A DNA stretch of 64,000 nt from NCBI GenBank assembly GCA_002633025.1, contig NMRB01000239.1:214318-278317 (forward strand). The letters run 5' to 3'. The notes below the pieces were generated by a model that worked only from the letters and a program-made list of their open reading frames with translations, did no database searches and was not told the DNA's origin. The stretch's first letter is position 1. Every line of letters starts with the position of its first letter. Shown piece after piece: positions 26,001-38,000 of the stretch. Position numbers and translations under genes: made by a program. The DNA comes from Notospermus geniculatus (taxonomy: Eukaryota; Nemertea; Pilidiophora; Heteronemertea; Lineidae).

Positions 26001-29000
26001 TTTACCTAACTTTAATACAAAGTATCTCAATACAGGAAAGGGATAACTCCTAATACAATATACCAACAGAACAAGGAAGTCGCCAGCTTCATTTTGATAC
26101 CAATATATCTGCTATCAGTACGAAACTGTTTTGAACATAGTCTGTAAATAAGGCTGTTTTTTAGCTCACTGGGGTGAGCTATTACGATGGTGCAGCGTCC
26201 GTCGTCCGTCGTCGTCGTCGTCGTCGTCCGTCGTTGTCCGTTAGCAGGGCACGTTTCGTAACCGCTGGAGCTATTGATCTGAAACTTGGTACATATATAC
26301 CCCTAGGTCAGATGACCCACGACACCAAGTTTTGGTCCGATTCGACTCTCAGTTTGGCCACCAGGTGGCGGAAACCAAAAACACAAGAAGTACAATACCT
26401 CCTGAACTAATGACTAGATCATCTTCAAATTTTTATCATAGGTGTAGCTAATAAGGATACATAACATATATAACGAGTTTTTGATTTGACCTACTTTTCA
26501 AGGTCACAGAGGTCAAAGTTCGACAAAAGTGACGAACCTGCCACAGTTTGTCATTATTTCACCGAGCAACTTCATATCTTGCATAAACATGCATTGGAGG
26601 GGTACCTTAAAAAATACCAAGTTTCGGCCCGATTCGACATCCAATATGGCCGCCAGGTGGCGTAACCTGAAAATCAAGTAAGTGCTATTACTCAGGAACG
26701 GCTTGACGCAGAGTGCTCAAATTTGATATTTACCTCCATCTAGATGACCTTTACATGCATGTCAAATTTCGGCCTGATTTGACTTCAAACATGGCCACCA
26801 GGTGGCGTAACCCGGAAATCATCAAAGTGCTGTAACTCAGGAACGCCTTAACCCAAAGCGCTCCAATGTGCTATGTGGCCCCCTGCAGATGACCTTTATG
26901 TCCATGTGAAGTTTCGGCCCGATCGGACATCCAATATGGCCGCCAGGTGGCGTAAGCCGGAAATCATCAAAGTGCTGTAACTCGGGAATGCCTTAACCCA
27001 AAGCGCTCCAATGTGCTATGTGGCCCCCTGCAGATGACCTTTATGTCCATGTGAAGTTTCGGCCCGATCGGACATCCAATATGGCCGCCAGGTGGCGTAA
27101 CCCGAAAATCATCAAAGTGCTGTAACTCAGGAATGCCTTAACCCAAAGCGCTCCAATGTGCTATGTGGCCCCCTGCAGATGACCTTTATGTCCATGTGAA
27201 GTTTCGGCCCGATCGGACATCCAATATGGCCGCCAGGTGGCGTAAGCCGGAAATCATCAAAGTGCTGTAACTCGGGAATGCCTTAACCCAAAGCGCTCCA
27301 ATGTGCTATGTGGCCCCCTGCAGATGACCTTTATGTCCATGTGAAGTTTCGGCCCGATCGGACATCCAATATGGCCGCCAGGTGGCGTAACTCGAAAATC
27401 ATCAAAGTGCTGTAACTCAGGAACGACTTGACCCAAAGCGCTCCAATGTGCTATGTGGTCCCCTGCAGATGACCTTTATGTACATGTGAAGTTGCAGCCC
27501 GATCGGACATCTAATATGGCCGCCAGGTGGCATAACCCAAAAATCATCAAAGTCTTTTGTGGGAATGACTTGACCCAGATTGCTCATAACTGATATGTAC
27601 CTCCCTCTGTCATTAGACTATTATGTCCAACCCAGTGAGCACATGGTCCATGGACCATTTCATTTCTTTTTTTCCACGAATATCAGAAAAAAATTAGAAA
27701 AATGCATTAGCGGCCATATTACGTAATGCATTGTCCAATAAAATGGATATTTCAAAACGATGTTACTCCAAAACCGTTTGACCGATCTTCACGAAATTTT
27801 CTCCAGTTGTTCATGGTACTGCCATCTATATTACTGTGCAAAAACCACAAAAAAACGGAAAAAAACGGAAATTTCCGTTTTTGGCGGTGAAAGTGTTAAG
27901 AGCATAGTGTGTTGGTACATGAAAAAGGCTGGGTACCGGGTATTTTCAAAAAAAGCAGGGCATTTTCATGAAGGTGGGGGATTTAGTGGGTATGCAGTGG
28001 CGTAGTGGTTGAACGACTGACTCACAACCTAGAGGCTTTGGGTTCAATACCTGGTCGAGTCACCACACACAATCTCAGCTGTATCAAGTGAAGCCTGAAT
28101 GAGCTGCTTCTTGAGTTCTACAGAAAGGTTTCTGGAGAGACTGGGGTGATATGGGACACATTTGTCACTGAGCTGCAGTATAACTTACTAGGCCCTATTG
28201 AGTAGAAACTACCTATTACTATCATTCAGAAGGCCCTTGTTCTTTCCTTACAGCGTGCAGTTTGTTGGGGATAGCAGAAGCCAAGAACTGCACGGCCTAT
28301 AACGGGACGTATTACAACCACACGTGTATCACGATAGAGGAGTATGGCGAAGAACTCTACAATCACGTCAAGAATATATCGAATTATACCGAGGTGCCTG
28401 CGCCTCGGAGTCCCAGCGATGAATACTTTCAGTAAGTATAGCGTAGGTTTCCTCCTGCATTGAATACAAAGTTCTCAATATTATGTAAAGAGCCAAGTTT
28501 CCTATGCTGTGAGAAGATGCTGATAAACTTGTATCTCTGGAAAGCTGTCTCACAAACTTGTATCTCTGGATAGCTGTCTCACAAACTTGTATCTCTGGAT
28601 AGCTGTCTCACAAACCTGCATCTCTGGACAGCTGTCCCACAAACTTGTATCTCTGGATTGCTGTCTCACAAACCCATATCTCTGGAGAGGTGTCTCACAA
28701 ACTTGTATCTCTGGATAGCTGTCTCACAAACTTGTATCTCTGGACAGCTGTCTCACAAACTTGTATCTATGGATAGCTGTCTCACCAACTTGTGTCTCTG
28801 GATACCGGGTAGCTGTCGCACAAAACTCATATCTCTAGACAGCTGTCTCACAAGATTGCATCCCTGAAAAGCTGTCTCACAAATGGCATTGTTAGCTTAC
28901 CAGTTGTCTCTTCCATCTTTCAGTAACTATGTCTTGGATATAAGTGAAGGGATACACCAGATGGGTGGCCTGAAATGGCAACTGGCCTTGTGTCTACTGC

Positions 29001-32000
29001 TGGCCTGGGTTCTAGTCGGATTGTGCCTTATACGTGGTATCAAGTCATCGGGAAAGGTATGTTGTCAGAGTTCTCACATGACTTTTGTGTCAGTTTCAAA
29101 ACCCTTTTACTGCTACTGCCAGTGGCAGTTTCATTATAATGTACCAATTTCTTCAAACCTCACTGAAACCCTGTCACATAGGTATTCATTGGAAAGCTCT
29201 CAGTGAGCACTTTCCAATGAATACCTATGTGACAGGGTTCCTGTAACACCTGAAACATAGTCACATTGGCATTCATTGGAAAGTGAGATTGTCATGGTCG
29301 TGCTGTGGACTATTCACACCTGAGTTGTTCCTCTGACTTTATTTGGCAGAGAGGGCCTTCCATCCCCGGCACTGTAAGTTTTCCGTTTGTCAATTAAGAT
29401 GTACATTTATACTCATTGTCGATTTCTTTTTGAATCATTTCAGGCTGTCTATTTCACCGCCACCTTCCCGTACATTGTCCTCATCATTCTCCTGGTGCGC
29501 GGTGCCACGTTACCCGGGTGCCTGGACGGCATCCTGTATTACCTGACACCAGAGTGGCATCGGTTGCTCACCGCCAAGGTAGGTACCCCCCGATGGGGGG
29601 TGCGGGTTACCCCTGGCGTCACCCAAGGCCTGTGGTGAGGGGTAGGCACGGCATTGTACTAACTCTGGCTGTATATAACAAGGCACTTCATCGGTTACGT
29701 ACCAAACTGAAAAATTCTTAAAAGTCACTGCAGAGTTGTGTCTACGACATATTTCTGCAGTCTGGTAGTGGTATGGCTTTCTGCCACTGAGGACATTACG
29801 TCCTTCGTTTTCCCAGTGATTTAGAAAAATCACCAAAAATTGGGGGAAAAAAGAGAGTTTTGCGAGGAAGAGGATTTAAATTTCTGAACACCAAGGAGGG
29901 ATTTCGTCATTTATCGGGTTACGACCATTTAGAACTTTCCAAACCTGCTTAGAACCGCCGGATTTGATCAGTGCAATGTTGAATAGGACGATATATTTGG
30001 ATTTAGAGGATTTAGGCTCTTGGTGGTGGGTTGATGAAAAAGTTTAAAAACCTTATCTATTCTGTGCAATATTAAGTTCCTGGCTGTAGTTGAACTCCTG
30101 TTTCTAGCTCCCGCAGTTCCATATTATAAAGCATTTTTCGTGCGGGTTGGCTCTCTATGGGCAACACAACCATAGAAAACTATGGGCAGTCGTTTGTCAC
30201 TGGGCTTAGCGTTGGTAATAAGCAAGAAGTCAATCTCCAGACTTCACGAATTTTCGACCCCAACCGGGGTCTTTTTCAAGTGGAACTTTACAATCTGAAA
30301 CTCTAGAAAAGTCTTTTGAGTCTTTTCTAGAGTTTCAGATTGTAAAGTTCCACTTGAAAAAGACCCCGGTTGGGGTCGAAAATTCATGAAGTCTGGAGAT
30401 TGACTTCTTGCTTATTATCATTTTGTGTGTCAGTTTTGTGCTTTTCTGTATCTTGGGCTTAGCGTTGGCAGAAATAAGGAAACCAAGAATGGTGAATTGC
30501 CCATTGAGAGCCAACTTACAAGAGAACTCTCACGTGGCGCGGCACCCCTCATGTTGCTGCTTTGCCTACTGTCTCAATTCCCTTGTTTCTATTCTGGACT
30601 AACAACTTACATGTATTATCAACAGTCTTGATCTAAATCATCCTTCATCGTGTAAATAAGTCAAAAGTGGCTATCCCATCTCCTCCTGGGTTCAGCACAG
30701 CGTGCATGAAATGCTTAAGGGATCAGGAATTCTGTTCAGTTCCTAGTCAGTTACATGTATTTGCCATGAATTTTCAATCATGTTTGGAATATTTCAATCT
30801 GTGGTTTAGACGTTGCATCAGTTTTACCATTATTTGTAATTACTGTCAAAAATGCAACTGTTGATTTGATATAATTAGGCGATGATACGAATCGATGAAA
30901 TTTCGAGGGTATCTGAACTTGTGAATTAGGAAAACCTCTCTTCAGACAGTCTGTACTGCTCCCTCGAAGGCGATCTGGCGCATCTCCAGCCGGGATCTTC
31001 GGACAGGACTCCAGCAGGAGTTCCATACTATTGGCAGACAAGCGAACACTTGGCCACTGTCTAACAGCTAGTGGTCAAGCGAATGCTTCACCACGGTCAA
31101 ACTGTTAGCGGGTTCGCCTGACTGCTGACCATTTGAGCAGAAAATTTAACCCAATCAAGTGATCCGTGATTAAATTGTTGCTTAACTTTTTGCTCATTAG
31201 CTCACTGGGGTGAGCTATTACGATGGTGCAGCGTCCGTCGTCCGTCGTCGTCGTCGTCCGTCGTCGTCGTTGTCCGTTAGCAGGGCACGTTTCGTAACCG
31301 CTGGAGCTATTGATCTGAAACTTGGTACATATATACCCCTAGGTCAGATGACCCACGACACCAAGTTTCGGTCCGATTCGACTCTCAGTTTGGCCACCAG
31401 GTGGCGGAAACCAAAAACACAAAAAGTACAATAACTCCTGAACTAATGACTAGATCATCTTCAAATTTTTATCATAGGTGTAGCTAATAAGGATACATAA
31501 CATATATAACGGGTTTTTGATTTGACCTACTTTTCAAGGTCACAGAGGTCAAAGTTCGACAAAAGTGACGAACCTGCCACAGTTTGTCATTATTTCACCG
31601 AGCAACTTCATATCTTGCATAAACATGCATTGGAGGGGTACCTTAAAAAATACCAAGTTTCGGCCCGATTCGACATCCAATATGGCCGCCAGGTGGCGTA
31701 ACCTGAAAATCAAGTAAGTGCTATTACTCAGGAACGGCTTGACGCAGAGTGCTCAAATTTGATATTTACCTCCATCTAGATGACCTTTACATGCATGTCA
31801 AATTTCGGCCTGATTTGACTTCAAACATGGCCACCAGGTGGCGTAACCCAAAAATCATCAAAGTGCTGTAACTCAGGAACGCCTTAACCCAAAGCGCTCC
31901 AATGTGCTATGTGGCCCCCTGCAGATGACCTTTATGTCCATGTGAAGTTTCGGCCCGATCGGACATCCAATATGGCCGCCAGGTGGCGTAAGCCGGAAAT

Positions 32001-35000
32001 CATCAAAGTGCTGTAACTCGGGAATGCCTTAACCCAAAGCGCTCCAATGTGCTATGTGGCCCCCTGCAGATGACCTTTATGTCCATGTGAAGTTTCGGCC
32101 CGATCGGACATCCAATATGGCCGCCAGGTGGCGTAACTCGAAAATCATCAAAGTGCTGTAACTCAGGAACGACTTGACCCAAAGCGCTCCAATGTGCTAT
32201 GTGGTCCCCTGCAGATGACCTTTATGTACATGTGAAGTTGCAGCCCGATCGGACATCTAATATGGCCGCCAGGTGGCATAACCCAAAAATCATCAAAGTC
32301 TTTTCTGGGAATGACTTGACCCAGATTGCTCATAACTGATATGTACCTCCCTCTGTCATTAGACTATTATGTCCAACCCAGTGAGCACATGGTCCATGGA
32401 CCATTTCATTTTGGCATGACTTCCAAAAATTTGATCTAACGTCTCAAACCAATGAGCACAACATCTGACCAAATTTTTCCACCAAGAAGCCAGTCCACCT
32501 TTTGCTATGATTATCCTAACAGAATGCCCGTTTAGCCCTTTCTATGAAGGTTAGATTTGGCGTCCAAGAGATGAACTCTTAGCCTTCTTTACTTGCAGAC
32601 TTGCTATATATATGTCGATGTTTTAGGCCTAGGTAACTTGGTGTATGATGAAACCTGAATCGTTGATCAGAAATTTACAATCCTCACGCTCAGAGTGTTT
32701 TGTGAAAGTACACGTACATGTATTGTAAACCTAAACTCTATTTGCTCGAAGGTCCCACATAAAAAAAAAGATCTGTTCTAGTTTTTGCAGGTTCTCCACA
32801 AACGATGATGTCACATCCTGGTGTGCCAGCCGCCCTGGCCTCAATTGGTGCCCCCCTTTTCAGGACCCCCCAGGAACGGACTCTAAAACTGTGAGGTCAG
32901 GGCTCAAGGTCACATCAGGATGGGCAGAACAATAATGGAGACAAATTTGGCAAATTTTACCGATACGGATATTTTTGTGGCTTATACCACTAAAAAATTA
33001 CCGATGTTGTACTTTTTTGGGACTGGAGAGCAAACTTTTCAGACGATTTTAACGTTTTCGTCAGAGTTAAATGCCTTGCCCGCGCCGTTACGACGACCGT
33101 GATAGGACGCTCAGGGTCAGGGCCACACTACGGGACTACTTTACTAACGTTTGGTAAAGTAGTTCTGATGTGGGGGATGTGATTATTACTCCGTGGCGGA
33201 GGACACTGTCCTTGGCGTGGTCGGGTTATCATTTGTAGCACGTTGTTTGAAATTTTGTGCCCTTTAAGGACCTTGAATTTTTAGAACATTTTCGAAATTT
33301 GCAATTTTGGCCAGAAAATTCCTGATGATGAAGGTCATGGTATCATTGGAAAGAACTCGCATAGATCTTTCAAATGAGTACCAACTTTAAATATATAAAA
33401 ATTATGATGAAGTTTCCTTCCGATTGTTGTACCGGTCCTTAAAGCGGTGTGATAGTGTCTGTTGATTTACAAAATAAGGGATTTCGAGGGAGAAAAAACT
33501 TCAAAAAGGGTTACAAAACTGACTGGTCATCCATGCACTAGGATCCCGCCCTCTGCGCACTCGGATCCCGCCCTCCGCACACTCGGATCCCGCCCTCCGC
33601 CACGGAAAACTTTATCACTCAATGGGGATTTACTCTCGTCACTTTAGTCTAATTTCTAATGACTGACCGCCATTTTATTTTTACAATTGTACAGGTCTGG
33701 GGCGACGCAGCTGTGCAGATTTTCTTCTCCTTGTCTCCGTGCTGGGGAGGTCTCATCACTTTAGCGTCATACAATAAGTTCCATAACAATGCGCTTCGGT
33801 AAGTACACGTTAATGAGGTGCTGAGGTGAGTCACACGAGTGACCTTGGTAAACGGTCGCCTTTTTATACCATGTTTCTGAACATCTCACTCTGAACTTCC
33901 CTTCCAGTCGCCCCTCAACTGATCATATCGTCATGGTTCCGCGTCGCACGGCGCGTCGGGAGTACAGAATATTTTTTCAGTGCGGGTCCTTGTCCAGAAC
34001 TACAGCCGGTGCAGTTTCGTTAAATAAATTTCACGTTTTACATTAGTTGTGTTCGGTTGGTGTTGTCGCTGCTTTTAAACGTGGATATCGGCGCCCGGGT
34101 GGCGGCGATTTTGTCGGGCGGGTTAGCGATGCTGAAAGTGCCGTGCGTAGTTACAGACAAGGACCTCTAATATTGCATTGTAACGATCTCAGTTTTTCCC
34201 GCCTAAAATGAAGTTAGCGCCTACACTTAACTTTTTTTTAACAAAATGTCGAATTGGCAGCAAATTTTGTTGTTAATTAACAAGTTTTTTGCGTGTAGCG
34301 CGTTGGTCTCATTCTCAGCGGGAAATTAATGAGTCGGAAAAATTTTAACGCCATCTTTTGGCAACAGTCTGTACTAACTTGTGGCCATGTTTATTATTCA
34401 GGTTTGCGGTCGCCGTGCTGTGTAGCACGGCGCGTTCTTCATAGCACAAAGTTGCCATATTCCCCTATTTTGGTGCATGCGTTTCTCGTGTGCAGCATGA
34501 CTCGGCATATTTGAGCTTATGAAAAATCACGGGGGGAATCAGCACTTCTATCATGAAACTTTCCCTAAGCCCTTCCTCACAAAGGGTTTGAGGCATTTTT
34601 GGCCAAAATTGCGGGTATGGGCATTTTGAGTTCAAAAGACACAAAAAATCGCCATGAGCGAGGGGTTTCAATGAAGATTTTTCCATTGGGGATGGCTTTG
34701 CGATCACGAAGTTTTCCCCAACAGAAAGATCTGGTTTATAGAATACTGCATTTCATAGTATTCACTAACTTTTCTTGGCTTTTTACAGGTCACTTATGTT
34801 TGCTATGAACAAACAAAACAAAACAAACGCCACTAAAACCCTTAACTTTTCGGCAACTTGCCGCATTTTGAAAGTCGCCTCACCGTCTTTTCTCTCTTTT
34901 AGGGATTCATTATTCGTCGCCATCGGAAACTGTCTGACCAGTATCTTCGCCGGGTTCGTCATCTTCGGTATCATTGGTTACATGGCGTATGAGCTCGGCG

Positions 35001-38000
35001 TTGAAGTCGGTGAAGTCGCTCAACAAGGTGCCGGATTGGCCTTCATCGTATATCCGCAGGTGGTGACCAGGCTGCCAATCTCACCCCTGTGGTCGATTCT
35101 CTTCTTTGCAATGTTGCTGACTCTCGGTCTGGGAACGCAGGTAAGATTCTGGGCTTATGGGGAATGTGACGTCACGACTGCTGCAAATGTGACCTCCCAA
35201 CTGCTGCGAATGTGCCATCACCATTGCTGCATATGTAACATTATGACTGCAACGTATGTGACATCATGACTGCTACGTATGTGACATTATGAGTGCTAAG
35301 AATGTGACATCATGACTGCTACGTATGTGACATCATGAGTGCTAAGAATGTGACATTATGACTGCTACGTATGTGACATCATGACTGCTACGAATGTGAC
35401 GTCGCGACTGCTACGAATGTGACATCACGACTGCCACAAATGTGATGTCATGACTGCTATGCTACATGTGGCATCATGACTGCTAAGGATGTGACGTCAT
35501 AACTTACGAATGTGACATCACGACTGCTACGAATGTGACATCAGGATGTGATGTCATGACTGCTACAAATGTTATGTCATGATTGCTACAAATGTGCCGT
35601 TATAACTTTTACGAATGTTACATCTTGACTGCTAGGGATGTGTTCTATTTTATCACTATAGTGAACAGTCTTGCTTGTCTAATACTCAAAATTTGCAGTA
35701 GCATGCTCATGATTCAGTTGTCTCCTTTCCAGTTCGCAGTCGTCAACACGGTCCACACCACGTTACTGGACCGCTTCCCCAAGTTTCTGCGAGTCGGTCG
35801 ACGCCCGATGGTGACTCTGATCGTGATCTGTCTCATCTCATATCTGATTGGCCTCGGATGCTGTTCGGAGGGAGGAATGTACATGTTACAGTTGATGGAT
35901 AACTACGCTGCCACGTATAGCGTCCTCATCATCGGATTTGCTGAGTGTGTTGTCATTTCATGGGTTTACGGTATGTGGAATAATTTCACCCTCCTGCCCC
36001 GTAACCGGTCACACATATCGACTCCTCTGGTTGCCAAGGCTCACCTCAAACTCGGACACTTCCGAATTTAATCCTCATCTGCACATGGTCTGGAATCGAC
36101 CTTTGTCCCAGTAATGACACTGCGTCCCATTACTTTGCTAAAATTGCAACGGTGCTGAAAGGTGCCGCTCCACGTAAGTTTTCCTCGTGCGAATTGGCTC
36201 TCTATGGGCGACTCAACTATGGGCGGTCGTTTGTGACGTTGGTCTCAGCGTAAACCGTCAGGAAACGATGGTGGCCCATTGAGAGCCAACTTGCACAGGC
36301 AACTTTCACGTGGAGCAGCGCTTGGAATATTTCACAAATATCAGGCACTTCCTGGCATCAGACATTCCTCCAAACAGTCCAGTATGGGCCATCTTCACGG
36401 TACCCAGTCCCATTATGTTGAAATTTCAAGGCTGCGAATTCAGTGGTTGGTTGATGATAAAATCCTGAGTTGAGTTACAATGTCATGTTTATTTTATTTC
36501 AGGTGTTGATAGGTTTATTGATGATATTTATTGCATGTTGAAAACGCACCGTCCTACGATTTGGTGGAAGATTATGTGGAAATTTGTCACACCCCTGATC
36601 CTGGTGGTAGGTATTGGTACTGTTCACCGACTATTCATCCCCGGGCATTTTAGGAAGATCATAACAGCGTGCTAACTTAATAGCTGGCTGCTAGTTGTGT
36701 ACATTGCCTGTACAAACTGAGCACTTTAGCAAGTAAGTAGGCCTAGCAAGGTTTTATGAATATAGGCCCTGGACGATAATAAAGTGACTACACTTTTATC
36801 TCATCTGTCCCCAGAGTCCAGCAGACGGCATCTTCTGTCAAAGTTTTCTCACATCCTATGGTATTGATTGAAAAAGATTTGAAGAAAAGTTGTTCCTATG
36901 AACCATCTGAAGAATGTTTCTTCAAATTGTTTTGAATTTATATCCAATGTTTGTAGATAACTTCAACAGAAGGTACTGTCTCTTCCCCTTCTGTATATTT
37001 GTGTTTAGATTATTGAAAAACCTTTTTTTTCTTCCAGTTTATCATCATTTTCACCTGGATCGACTTCAAGCCATCAAAATACGGTAGCCATATTTTCCCC
37101 CCGTGGGCCGACGCCATCGGCTGGATGATCACCTTAGCCTCGCTTATCCCAATCCCCGCNAGTTTCAAAGTGCTTCTCAATAGTTCCGCAGTTTGTGACG
37201 GGACAGACATCTCGGTGTTAATATCAGGTCTTGGAGAATTCATATGGTGTGAAATATGTGAGGCATCTAGGAAAACCCGTCGAATGTCGCATTTGAGGAA
37301 ATTTTTGGCCTTGGTGAACCTGCACATTTCAATAGCTGAAATGTACTACGTAATGGGTAACTGTAGCAATGCACAGGCAATCTGACAGCCCTTGTTGATC
37401 ATTCAGCGACATCCGACGGGTTTTCCTATGCCGCCTTATGACAAGGAGTCGTGTTGGGACGGAGGTGGCCTAAGTTCCAAGGTGTTCAGAACTTCAGAAT
37501 CATCCTGTAGTAACAGGGTTTGGATCGGATTTCTAGAAAGCTGGCCAATCTAGGCGCTTCAGAAATTGAAAAATTTGAAATAATTCGGTGATCGTAATTG
37601 CAAACTTTCGTTCATTTTGCCAAAATTAATCAATTTAACCCTTAGGGGCATGCCCCGACGGAGAATTTTGTTAGTCAATCAATGTCTATTAGTGCACAAT
37701 TACTGAGAATATCTTTCTTGTGCTCAATCAGTCGTTGCATACTAATGCAGCATGGACATCTATTCCTTTCTGAGAGTGGAATAATTTGGGGGTCTTCATT
37801 AATTAGTTCAACTAATGGATGATATCCTTGTCCATGCCTTGCAGGCTTAAAAATCACAAAAGTTTGGCATTATTGAAAACAAAACAGTTCAAAATTGAGG
37901 AAAAAACTCCCTGTGAAGCCACAATGCTCAGATCTGCTCCTAAAATAATTTAAAATACAATCAGTGTCAGAAGTCGTGAAAATTGTGGTTTTCCAATATG

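Noticed and set aside
31210-31434. Recurring frame beginning [11 protein letters not shown] in several places (22207, 26174, 31210)
   Set aside because: It lies at the left end of the palindrome-bounded element, varies with the CGTCGTC run, has no domain, and is broken in copy A. It is a repeat shadow.
37158-37385. Extension of the SLC6 TM12 exon to the stop at 37385
   Set aside because: The peptide after IPIP does not resemble an SLC6 tail, and a GC-type donor lies exactly at the boundary. It was kept only as an alternative.
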